A stretch of DNA of 64,000 nucleotides from contig DAOPQC010000006.1 in assembly GCA_035358815.1 (NCBI GenBank), positions 56,456 through 120,455 of the forward strand, written 5' to 3'. The stretch is from Thermoanaerobaculales bacterium. Lineage in GTDB: Bacteria > Acidobacteriota > Thermoanaerobaculia > Thermoanaerobaculales > Sulfomarinibacteraceae. The notes beneath the pieces were generated by a model that saw only the letters and a program-made list of their open reading frames with translations, made no database searches and had not been told where the DNA came from. The position numbers and the translations under genes are program-made. Positions within the stretch are counted from its first letter, which is position 1. Each line of letters begins with the position of its first letter. Below are positions 26,791-34,891 of this stretch, piece by piece.

Positions 26791-27279
26791 TCAGCCGCCG
26801 GCGGCGGCCGGCGCCGGACGCTCGCAGTCGGGGCAGCCGCGGTCGAAGACGATCTTGAAGCTGCCGTCGGCAGAGCGCCGCCACACCGAGTTGAACGTGC
26901 CCATGCGCGTGCCGTCGGGGGCGAGGACCGGGCCGGAGGTCAGACCGAGGGTGCCCGAGTCGAGGACGGTGGCAACCTCCGGCCGCCAGGAGAACGGCGC
27001 AGCAGCCCCCTCGTAGAACGACTTCCAGGCCGCCGCCACCGCCTCCCGGCCGCGGATCTCGCCACGGCTTCCGAAGAACACCACCTCCTCGGCGAGGAAC
27101 GTCACGAAGGCCGCGTGATCGCGGTCGGCCATGGTCTTCGCGAACGCCTCCTCGGTGCCGCGCAGCTCGGCCGCGAGCTCGGCACTGTCGGGACCGTCCG
27201 CGGCGAGCGCGGCCACCGGCAGGCCAACGGCCAGGATGAGGACGGCGGCCAGCGACGGGTTGGGCAGACGCTCGGGCAT
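26791..27279 (-). CDS. Exported NTF2/SnoaL-like protein
   Basis: 162 aa from ATG 27279, preceded by GGAGGAGTTC. Signal peptide about 1-27 (ending ALAA). The body matches the DUF4440/SnoaL-like cone fold (TEEAFAKTMADRDHAAFVTF, VVFFGSRGEIRGREAVAAAW, KIVFDRGCPD). These folds bind or isomerise small ligands; the family includes many proteins of unknown activity. The C-terminal Cys pair (CPDC) is an oddity. It follows the GST gene on the same strand. Confidence 0.8.
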   Translation of the reverse strand: MPERLPNPSLAAVLILAVGLPVAALAADGPDSAELAAELRGTEEAFAKTMADRDHAAFVTFLAEEVVFFGSRGEIRGREAVAAAWKSFYEGAAAPFSWRPEVATVLDSGTLGLTSGPVLAPDGTRMGTFNSVWRRSADGSFKIVFDRGCPDCERPAPAAAGG

Positions 27280-27339
27280 GAACTCCTCCACCTGCTCTCG
27301 ACGATACGATGCGGCCTCGCCCGGGTTCCAGCCCGCAGC

Positions 27340-27945
27340 CTACGACTTCGGCAGCCTCGGCATCGGCACGAAGCCGTCGAGCCCCTCGACCCTGGCGAGC
27401 CAGGCACGGACGTTGGGGTAACCGGCGAGGTCCACGCCGCCCTCGTCCGCCACCGCCACGTAGCTGTAGCAGGCGACGTCGGCGAGCGTCGGGCCGTTGC
27501 CGACCAGCCACGACCTCGACTCGAGGTGGTTTTCCATCACGCCGAGCAGCTGGTGGCTGGTGGCGATGGCCTGATCGAGATCGCCGGGACGGCCGAGCGC
27601 CTTGATGACCCGCGCCCGCGACGGCCCCAGGTAGAGCGGGCCAGCCGAGGTGGCCAGCCACTCGTAGCAGTGTGCGCGCGCGACCGGGTCGGCCGGCAGG
27701 AAGGTGCGCCCATCGTCGTAGTTCTCGGCCAGGTAGAGAATGATCGCGACCGAGTCGCGCAGCACCACGTCGGCATCCTGGAGCACCGGCACCTGGCCGA
27801 ACGGGTTGAGCTTGAGGTACTCCGGCGACTTGTGCGCCCCGCTCTTCATGTCGACCGGCTCGAGGTCGAGGTCGAGGCCGAGCAGGCCGCACATCAGGCG
27901 CACCCGGTGGGCGTGGCCGGAGTAGGTCGCGTCATACAGCTTCAT
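27340..27945 (-). CDS. Glutathione S-transferase family protein
   Basis: 201 aa from ATG 27945, preceded by GGAGGGGATGGACG. N-terminal thioredoxin-like domain (KLYDATYSGHAHRVRLM; LNPFGQVPVLQ, with the cis-Pro) and a C-terminal all-helical domain (PTLADVACYSYV). The N-terminal pattern fits bacterial theta/beta-like GSTs with a Ser/His active-site region. It conjugates or binds glutathione-like thiols; substrate unknown. Encoded just upstream of the NTF2-like gene on the same strand. Confidence 0.92.
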   Translation of the reverse strand: MKLYDATYSGHAHRVRLMCGLLGLDLDLEPVDMKSGAHKSPEYLKLNPFGQVPVLQDADVVLRDSVAIILYLAENYDDGRTFLPADPVARAHCYEWLATSAGPLYLGPSRARVIKALGRPGDLDQAIATSHQLLGVMENHLESRSWLVGNGPTLADVACYSYVAVADEGGVDLAGYPNVRAWLARVEGLDGFVPMPRLPKS

Positions 27946-28184
27946 CGTCCATCCCCTCCGATCGCGAGCTTCACTGTCGCCAATTAGAACACAGCCGGCC
28001 CATCGAGCATTCTGAGGTTGTCCCCAGCCGACCTCCCGGCGCGGAACCGCAACCGCCGGGGCTCCCACTCGCGCCGCGACGACCGAGCGTCGAGATTCCG
28101 GATGCTCTCCTTGACGCCCGCCGAGCACCGTCCGACAATCTTCAGTAAGGAAATCACAGCTGACGGCAGGTGGAGGGAGGACGA

Positions 28185-30806
28185 GTGCCCCTCGCCCCAG
28201 GCTCGATGCTCGGACCGTACCGTCTCGTCGGGCTGCTCGGCGCGGGTGGCATGGGGGAGGTGTACCGGGCACGCGACGAGCGGCTCGGGCGCGACGTGGC
28301 GATCAAGGTGCTGCCGGCGAACGTCGCCGCCGACCCCGACCGCCTGGTCCGCTTCGAGCGGGAGGCGCGCGCGACGGCGGCGCTCGATCACCCCAACATC
28401 CTGGCGGTGTACGACGTCGGACGGCACGATGGGCAGCCGTACCTGGTCACCCAGCTGCTCGAAGGGAAGACGCTGCGCCAGGCGATCGCGACCGGTCCGC
28501 TGCCGCCGAGCAAGGCGATGGAGCTCGGCATCCAGATCGCCCAAGGGCTCGGAGCCGCCCATGACCGGGGCATCATCCACCGCGACCTCAAGCCCTCGAA
28601 CATCTTCCTGACCAGCGACGGAAGGGCGAAGATCCTCGACTTCGGCCTCGCCCGGCTCGCCCGTTCGGAGCGGACGACGGGCCAGCTCGGGGAGCCCCCG
28701 ACCGCGACGGATCACACGCTGACCGGTGCGCTGCTCGGTACCGTGGGTTACATGGCGCCGGAGCAGGTTCGAGGCGTGCCGGCCGACAACCGCTCCGACA
28801 TCTTCTCGTTCGGCTGCGTTCTGTACGAGATGCTCGCTGGCCGGCGCGCCTTCCTCAGGAACTCTGCAGTCGAGACGATGGGTTCGATCCTGCATGAAGA
28901 TCCACCGCGCCTCGCCGCCAGCGGCCGGTCCATCCCGCCGGTACTGGCCGCGGTCGTCGGGCGCTGCCTGGAGAAGCGTCCGGAGGACCGCTTTCAGTCG
29001 GCGCACGACGTGGCCCTGGCCATCGAGGCTGTCTCGTTCAGGGGCGGCTCCTCGTCCGTGCGGGGCTTCGCTCGCCCGCGGCGATGGCGCCGATGGGCCG
29101 CAGTGGCCGCCGGCTGTGGTGCGCTCGTGCTCGCGGCTGCCGCGCTCGGCAGGTTCCTGGCCCGGGACTCGCTCCCAGGCTTCGAGCCGCGGCAGGTGAC
29201 GACCCGCCCCGAGCTCGAGAGCCAGCCCGCGCTCTCGCCCCTCGGGACCGACATCGCATACGTCGCGCGCGACGGCACCTCCAGCGACATCTGGGTCGTG
29301 GACGTTCGAGGTGGGCAGCCGCTGCGCCTCACCGACGATGGTGCGGCCAATCGGAGCCCCACCTGGTTCACCGACGGCAGCGCGGTCGCGTACATCTCCG
29401 AGCGGGATGGGCGCTCGTCGGTGTGGAAGGTGCCGCGCCTCGGCGGCAGCCCCCTGCTCCTCCTTCCCGAGGCTGAGGACCCGGTGATCTCACCAGACGG
29501 CACGGCGCTCGCCTGCTCCAGGCCCGACCCCAACGGCTTCATGCGCATCGCCGTGGCATCGCTGGCGACGCCGCAGCAGCCGACCTTTCTCACCGGAGAT
29601 GGCGACGGGGTGTGGCACCACCAGCAGCCGGCGTGGTCGCCCGATGGGCGGACGATCTGCTACCACGACCAGAATGACCTCTGGCTCGTCCCGGCGCAGG
29701 GCGGCGCGGCGCGACGCCTGACGATGGATGAGGCTCGGGACTACGACCCGGTCTGGTCCCCGTCCGGGCGAGGGATCTACTTCGCCTCGACCCGGCAGGG
29801 GACGCGAGCGATCTGGCGGATCGGCGTCGGCAGCGGCGAGCTCAGCCGAGTGACGATGGGGACCGGGCAGGAGGGCGGGCCGACGTTGACGAGGTCGGGC
29901 GACCTGCTGGCCTACTCGACGCTCGCGGAGCGCATGAGCGTGGAGCTGGTGGACACCGAGAGGGGCGAACGGGCCCGGTACGAGCGTGGCCAACAGATCT
30001 TCGAGCCCTCCATCTCGCCGGACCGCAGCTCCCTGGTCTTCTCCTCGAATGCCGAGGGCTCGTTCGACCTCTGGCGCCTGCCGCTTCGGAACAACCGTCC
30101 GGCCGGCGACCTGGTGCGGCTCACCGAGCAGCCGGGGACGTGCACCAGCCCCGCCGTCTCTCCCGACGGGCGCTGGCTCGCCTTCCAGCGCAACGCTGAC
30201 GGCCAACGGGACGTGTGGGTCATGCCCGCCACCGGAGGGGCCGCCGTCAACTTCACCGACCATCCCGCCGTGGAGACCTGCCCGGAGTGGTCCCCAGAAG
30301 GGGCGCGGCTGGTCTTCGTGTCGGATCGCTCCGGCATCGATCAGGCCTGGGTCTCCTCGGTCCGGGACGGCGCACGGGTCGGGGAGCCGCGACGGATCAC
30401 AGGTGTGGAGGGCGCGGTCACCTCGCCGAGCTGGTCTCCCGATGGGGCGCGGATCGGATTGGTCGTGACCTCGGCCTCGCACAGCGAGGTGTGGACGGTT
30501 GCCGTCGACGGCACCGAGCCTGCGCGCAATCTGACGCAGGGCGCGGGGGCATGGTTCGTGGTCTGGAGCCGCTCGACGGACGAGCTGCTGGTCCTCGGCC
30601 TGTGGGGCTCGCCGCAGCTCTCGATCCGCGCGGTGGATCCCAGGGGCGGCCCGCCGCGCGCGGTCGCGCTCGCGACGCCGTCGGAAAGCTCGGCCAGCCT
30701 CAATGGGGGTTTCGATGCTTCCCTCGACGGGAAGCTGCTCGCACTCTCGGAGAGCAACATCCAGGGGGATGTGTGGGTGCTGGAGGCGAAGCAGGGACGC
30801 TTCTGA
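28185..30806 (+). CDS. Ser/Thr protein kinase with TolB/WD40-like beta-propeller sensor
   Basis: 873 aa from a GTG at 28185, preceded by GGAGGGAGGACGA; a GTG at 28170 would lie inside the ribosome-binding site. Kinase domain about 11-270: GAGGMGEVY (19-27), Lys41, HRDLKPSN (132-139), DFGLA (152-156), APEQVRG. After an Arg-rich stretch a single membrane helix (about 300-320, VAAGCGALVLAAAALG) leads into about 540 residues of TolB-like propeller repeats (SPDGxxLAF variants such as WSPDGRTICY, SPDGRWLAF). So the kinase is cytoplasmic and the propeller is periplasmic. This architecture is typical of Acidobacteria-like genomes. Its neighbours are the 99-aa protein and radical SAM gene. Confidence 0.92.
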   Translation: MPLAPGSMLGPYRLVGLLGAGGMGEVYRARDERLGRDVAIKVLPANVAADPDRLVRFEREARATAALDHPNILAVYDVGRHDGQPYLVTQLLEGKTLRQAIATGPLPPSKAMELGIQIAQGLGAAHDRGIIHRDLKPSNIFLTSDGRAKILDFGLARLARSERTTGQLGEPPTATDHTLTGALLGTVGYMAPEQVRGVPADNRSDIFSFGCVLYEMLAGRRAFLRNSAVETMGSILHEDPPRLAASGRSIPPVLAAVVGRCLEKRPEDRFQSAHDVALAIEAVSFRGGSSSVRGFARPRRWRRWAAVAAGCGALVLAAAALGRFLARDSLPGFEPRQVTTRPELESQPALSPLGTDIAYVARDGTSSDIWVVDVRGGQPLRLTDDGAANRSPTWFTDGSAVAYISERDGRSSVWKVPRLGGSPLLLLPEAEDPVISPDGTALACSRPDPNGFMRIAVASLATPQQPTFLTGDGDGVWHHQQPAWSPDGRTICYHDQNDLWLVPAQGGAARRLTMDEARDYDPVWSPSGRGIYFASTRQGTRAIWRIGVGSGELSRVTMGTGQEGGPTLTRSGDLLAYSTLAERMSVELVDTERGERARYERGQQIFEPSISPDRSSLVFSSNAEGSFDLWRLPLRNNRPAGDLVRLTEQPGTCTSPAVSPDGRWLAFQRNADGQRDVWVMPATGGAAVNFTDHPAVETCPEWSPEGARLVFVSDRSGIDQAWVSSVRDGARVGEPRRITGVEGAVTSPSWSPDGARIGLVVTSASHSEVWTVAVDGTEPARNLTQGAGAWFVVWSRSTDELLVLGLWGSPQLSIRAVDPRGGPPRAVALATPSESSASLNGGFDASLDGKLLALSESNIQGDVWVLEAKQGRF

Positions 30807-30871
30807 CATCGCCGGGCCTCGCCCGGCATCCCACTGGATCGGCTCGCGACAATTGCCGAAAGGAGCGCGTC

Positions 30872-31171
30872 ATGAGCGAGACACCCACCTACACGACCGT
30901 GCGTGAGGCCATCGATCTGATCAAGCAGTGGTGGCCGGAGGCCGGGACCTGGCCCGAGCTTCTTGCCGTCGAGAGTCGCCTGCCCTCGGACCCGGCGCTC
31001 CTGGGAGCCGAGCTGTCGGACTCGGAGCGGGGCTGCGTCGCGGAGCTTCTCGGACGCGTCGCGGACCAGCCCATCCCCCGGCCGCTCGGAACGTGTGGCG
31101 AGCTCTTGCGCTGGGTCGAGGCCTGGCCGCCCGCGCGACCCTCCCGAGGCCTCGTCCTGCGAGGCCGGTGA
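30872..31171 (+). CDS. Small protein of unknown family upstream of a radical SAM gene
   Basis: 99 aa, ATG 30872 after AAAGGAGCGCGTC. No signal peptide or membrane segment. Sequence is helical and Trp-rich near the N-terminus (KQWWPEAGTWPELLAVE), with two Cys (RGCVAEL, GTCGELL), and an Arg-rich tail (RPSRGLVLRGR). I do not recognise the family. Position between the kinase and the radical SAM/SPASM-like enzyme, same strand, suggests a partner or substrate of that enzyme, possibly a modified peptide precursor, but that is inference. A tiny 28-codon frame at 31200-31286 overlapping the next start is a weaker alternative. Confidence 0.65.
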   Translation: MSETPTYTTVREAIDLIKQWWPEAGTWPELLAVESRLPSDPALLGAELSDSERGCVAELLGRVADQPIPRPLGTCGELLRWVEAWPPARPSRGLVLRGR

Positions 31172-31270
31172 AGGCAGGAGAGCCGGGCCGGGGGCCTCGA
31201 TGTCGAGGGCCTCGCTGCGGCGGCGGCCGCTCTCGACGGCCGGATCCGTGACCGAGGTGTGGAGGTCGAG

Positions 31271-32491
31271 ATGCTCCGCGCGCTGACGCTCCTCCTCTCC
31301 CACCGCTGCAACCTCAGCTGCAGCTACTGCTACCAGCGCGAGCGCAGCCGTCCTGCGCGCATGCCGTGGAGCACGGCTCGGGCTGCCATCGACCTGCTCC
31401 TGTCCGGCACGTCCACGAGGCTCGCGGTCGAGCTCAGCGGCGGGGAGCCGGCCCTCGAGCCGGCACTCCTGCGGAGGTGCGTTTCATACCTCGGATCAGC
31501 CGCGCCACCCGGCACCACGGTGAACTGCTCGCTGACCACCAACGGCACCGTCGTCGATGACGACCTCCTCGCATTCCTCGCGGATCACGATGTCCGGCTC
31601 GACCTCAGCTTCGACGGCGTCCCCGCTGCTCAGGATTTGCGAGGCGCAGGAACGTCTCCGACGCTCGAGCGCCTCCTTGAGAGGGCGCGCCGGAAGCACC
31701 CTGAGTACTTCGCCCGTCGCGTCGTGGTCCGCGTGGTGGTCCACCCGGTCACGCTGCCCTACCTGGCGGCGTCGGTGCGTCACCTCATGGACCGCTTGGT
31801 GCCTCACGTCGGATTGAGCCCGGCCATCGGCAGCGGCTCCGGCTGGGGCCCGGAGTGCGACACGATCCTGCGCGACCAGGTGAGCGAGATCGTGGCGGAC
31901 AGCCTCCGGCACCTGGACGCCACCGGGACGGTCCCGGTGGCCTTCCTCGGCGGCGGCGCCGTCGCTCCGCCGACCCGCGTGGCCCCTCCGCGGTGCCCGG
32001 CCGTCTCCGGCAGGTGCGTCTGCGTGGATGCCTCGGGCCGGGCGTGGGGGTGCCCGCTGTTCGCGAGCTCGCTCCGTCGTCTGCCGCCCCTGGCGGCCAG
32101 CGCCGCTGCGATCGTCGCCTTCGGCAGCATCCACGACCGCGCGATCGCCTCGCGCCTGGCGGCGCTGCCCGGCCGGGCGAGCGACCACCCGCTGTTCTCC
32201 GGGCGAGCGAGGCGCTGTGGGTCCAGACGCTGCGCCGACTGCGAGCTCTCGGCCGACTGCCTGATCTGTCCGGCCGCCATCTGCGAGCAGCCGCCAGGCG
32301 TGGACCTGCGCGAGGTCCCGGAGTTCCACTGCGCGTTCAGCCGCGTCACCCTGGACGCGCGCCGGCGCTTCCGCGAGCAGCGGGCGCGCGCCGGCCCGCA
32401 GCGGTGCCCGGCTGACCTTGCCGACGCCCTGCGCGCGGTCGCGACCGCGCTGCGATCGGCAGATCCCGGCCCGCCCGCGCCGCAGGCGTGA
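31271..32491 (+). CDS. Radical SAM enzyme with SPASM-like Cys-rich C-terminus
   Basis: 406 aa from ATG 31271, preceded by GGAGGTCGAG. The radical SAM cluster motif CxxxCxxC is Cys13, Cys17, Cys20 (CNLSCSYC), so it should hold a 4Fe-4S cluster and make the 5'-deoxyadenosyl radical from SAM. SGGEPALEP is the SAM-contacting GGE. The C-terminal part has many Cys: CPAVSGRCVCV, WGCPLF, then RRCADCELSADCLICPAAIC and FHC, matching SPASM/twitch auxiliary clusters found in peptide-modifying enzymes (sulfatase maturases, RiPP maturases). The substrate may be the 99-aa protein just upstream. Confidence 0.87.
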   Translation: MLRALTLLLSHRCNLSCSYCYQRERSRPARMPWSTARAAIDLLLSGTSTRLAVELSGGEPALEPALLRRCVSYLGSAAPPGTTVNCSLTTNGTVVDDDLLAFLADHDVRLDLSFDGVPAAQDLRGAGTSPTLERLLERARRKHPEYFARRVVVRVVVHPVTLPYLAASVRHLMDRLVPHVGLSPAIGSGSGWGPECDTILRDQVSEIVADSLRHLDATGTVPVAFLGGGAVAPPTRVAPPRCPAVSGRCVCVDASGRAWGCPLFASSLRRLPPLAASAAAIVAFGSIHDRAIASRLAALPGRASDHPLFSGRARRCGSRRCADCELSADCLICPAAICEQPPGVDLREVPEFHCAFSRVTLDARRRFREQRARAGPQRCPADLADALRAVATALRSADPGPPAPQA

Positions 32492-32591
32492 AGGTCGTCA
32501 ACCAGGCCATCCGCAACTGAGCGGCCGCGCCCTCGTATTGTCCAGCGTGGCATCTGAGCCAACCCATCGAACATCCTGGAGGGCTGCACCC

Positions 32592-34001
32592 ATGCACCGC
32601 ATCGCTGTTCTCGTCCTCGGTGTGTGTCTGGCCGCGATCTCGGTTCTGGCCGCAGCCGCCGATGAGGCGCTGCCGTTCGAGATAGCGCGGCTGAGCGACC
32701 GGGTGCTCGTCCTCAAGGAGCTGTCGCCCTGGGAGAGCAACCACGTCGTGATCGTCAGCGACGCCGGCCTCGTCCTGGTCGACCCCGGCCACACGGCCGT
32801 GATGGGGCGCCTGATTCGCGAGGCGGTCGGCCGCGAGCTCGGCCGCGACCGCTTCGCCTACGTCATCGACACCCACGACCACTGGGGCCACACCTGGGGC
32901 ACCGCCGCCTTCCCGGAGGCGCTGGTGGTCGGCCACGAGAACGCCCGCCGCTCCATGGTCACCGACGCCGCCAACCTGGAGCGGCGCGCCGCGTACATGC
33001 GCGGCCAGGCCGACCTCGCGGCGGCCCGCCTCGCCGGGCTCGACCCGGCAAGCGAGGAGGCTCGCGCCGCGCGGCAGGAGCGGGACCACTTCGAGCGCAT
33101 CGCGACCGGGCTCGCCGAGACCGGATTTGCCGTGCAGCCGCCGCAGCTCACGTTCACGGACCACCTCCGCCTCGGCCTCGGCGATCTCAGCCTCGAGCTG
33201 TCGTACCTCGGCCGCGGCCACTCCGACTCGGACATCACGATCCTGATCCCGGAGGAGAGGGTCGCCCTGATCGGCTGCTTCTTCCTCGAGCAGGGCCCGC
33301 TGCCCTACTTCGGCAACCAGCCCGTGCTCGACCCGGACCGCTGGCTCGCGACCTTCGGCGGGTTCCTCGACCGCGAGCCGGCCGTCGAGCAGGTCATCCT
33401 CGGCCAGCACACGGTGTGGACTCGCGAGCGGCTCGAGGAGATGCGCGACTACATCGCCTGGCTGTGGGCCGAGGTGCAGGCGTTCGACGCCCAGGGGGTG
33501 GCTCTCGAGACGGCCGTGGCGCGGCTGCCGATCACGACGCAGCTCGTCGGGCTTCGCCAGTCAGGGGTCAGCGACGAGCAGCTCGCCACCTTCCACCGCA
33601 CCGAGCTGACCGCGCTGTGGCGGCAGGTGAAGGAGTCGGCGGCGGCCGAGGTGGGTCGAGCCGCGGACCAGGGTGGCGGCGCGGCCGCCGTCGCCCGCTT
33701 CCGCGAGCTGGTCGCCGACGACGACCCCGACCTCTTCTTCGACGAGAACGAGTTCAACCTGCTCGGCTACCGGCTGCTCGGCGAGAGCCGTGTCGACGAC
33801 GCGATCGCAGTCTTCGGGCTCAACGTCGAGCGCTTCCCCGGGTCGTGGAACGTCTACGACAGCCTGGGCGAGGCGTACGCCGTGAAGGGCGACCGCGAGC
33901 GAGCGGTCGAGCTCTACCGCCGCTCGCTGGAGCTCAACCCCGGCAACACCAACGGGGTGCAGGCCCTGGAGCGGCTGGGCGCCGGCGCCACGGGCGACTG
34001 A
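32592..34001 (+). CDS. Exported MBL-fold protein with TPR tail and incomplete metal motif
   Basis: 469 aa, ATG 32592 after GGAGGGCTGCACCC. Signal peptide about 1-23. An MBL-like domain spans about 30-290. The core motif reads THDHWGHTWG (94-103), so the second-site Asp of HxHxDH is Gly99. GHSDSDI provides the next His, and the usual bridging Asp position reads IGCFFLEQG. The C-terminal 110 residues are TPR-like (FPGSWNVYDSLGEAYAVKGD). This is the second MBL-TPR protein in the window (the first starts at 13375), and both deviate from the canonical metal set. Enzymatic activity is uncertain. Confidence 0.8.
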   Translation: MHRIAVLVLGVCLAAISVLAAAADEALPFEIARLSDRVLVLKELSPWESNHVVIVSDAGLVLVDPGHTAVMGRLIREAVGRELGRDRFAYVIDTHDHWGHTWGTAAFPEALVVGHENARRSMVTDAANLERRAAYMRGQADLAAARLAGLDPASEEARAARQERDHFERIATGLAETGFAVQPPQLTFTDHLRLGLGDLSLELSYLGRGHSDSDITILIPEERVALIGCFFLEQGPLPYFGNQPVLDPDRWLATFGGFLDREPAVEQVILGQHTVWTRERLEEMRDYIAWLWAEVQAFDAQGVALETAVARLPITTQLVGLRQSGVSDEQLATFHRTELTALWRQVKESAAAEVGRAADQGGGAAAVARFRELVADDDPDLFFDENEFNLLGYRLLGESRVDDAIAVFGLNVERFPGSWNVYDSLGEAYAVKGDRERAVELYRRSLELNPGNTNGVQALERLGAGATGD

Positions 34002-34069
34002 GCGACGGCGACCCCGCGCGGCGTGCTAGCGTTGGGCATGACGAGCCCCGGCGGCTCGGGGAGGCTGGT

Positions 34070-34861
34070 ATGCGCGTGGCCATGCAGGGGTACTCGCTGG
34101 CGGTCGAGGACGGCGGCCACGGAACGCCGGTGCTGCTGCTGCACGGTTTCCCGATGTCGTCCGCGGCCTTCGCACCGATCCGGCCGATCGTCGAGCGGGA
34201 GGCCCGCCTGATCACGATCGACCTGCGCGGGTTCGGCGCGTCGGACGCCCCTCCGGGGCCCTACGACATGAGCTCCCTGGCCGACGACGTGGTGCGCATC
34301 GCGGACCACTTCGGCCTCGAGCGCTTCGTGCTCGGTGGCCACTCGATGGGCGGCTACGTGGCGTTCCGGGTCGCGGCGAACCACCGTCACCGGCTGTCCG
34401 GCCTGGTCCTCATCGACACCCGCGCCGCTGGCGACACGCCCGAGGGGGCAGAGCGCCGGCGGGCCGCGATCGCGACCATCGCCGGCGGCGGGCGCGACGC
34501 GTTCCTGGGCGCCTTCCTGCCGCAGCTGGTCGCGCCCGCGACCCGCGGCCGGCAGCCGGAGCTGATGGACCGGCTGGTCGCGATCGCGGCCGGCATCCCG
34601 GACCACGTCCTGACCGGCTGCCTCGAAGGCATGGCGGCGCGGCCGGACAGCCGCGGCCTGCTCGCGGGCCTCGACCTGGCGGCCCTGGTGGTCCACGGCG
34701 CGGAGGACGCGGTCATGCCGCTCGACGAGGCCCGCGCGCTCGCCCTCGCGCTGCCACGGGGCCGGTTCGTCGAGGTGGCGGGCGCCGGCCACACCCCGAC
34801 CCTCGAGCAGCCCGAGCTCGTCGGTGAGGCGATCGTCCGGTTCCTCGCCGAGCAGCTCTGA
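34070..34861 (+). CDS. Alpha/beta hydrolase (esterase/haloperoxidase-like)
   Basis: 263 aa, ATG 34070 after GGGGAGGCTGGT. Triad elements: HGFPMSSAAF oxyanion region, nucleophile GHSMGGY (about 93-99), acid near VHGAEDAVMP, and histidine in GAGHTPTLEQP. The layout fits the RsbQ/3-oxoadipate-lactonase/haloperoxidase group of small hydrolases. No signal peptide. It sits 68 bp after the MBL gene and could be co-transcribed with it. The substrate is unknown. Confidence 0.88.
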   Translation: MRVAMQGYSLAVEDGGHGTPVLLLHGFPMSSAAFAPIRPIVEREARLITIDLRGFGASDAPPGPYDMSSLADDVVRIADHFGLERFVLGGHSMGGYVAFRVAANHRHRLSGLVLIDTRAAGDTPEGAERRRAAIATIAGGGRDAFLGAFLPQLVAPATRGRQPELMDRLVAIAAGIPDHVLTGCLEGMAARPDSRGLLAGLDLAALVVHGAEDAVMPLDEARALALALPRGRFVEVAGAGHTPTLEQPELVGEAIVRFLAEQL

Positions 34862-34891
34862 CCGGCGCGCGGCTCGTCGGCGTCGCGACCG

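Noticed and set aside
31200..31286. 28-codon frame before the radical SAM gene as a peptide precursor
   Set aside because: No Shine-Dalgarno, and it overlaps the radical SAM start; kept only as a lower-priority alternative to the 99-aa protein.
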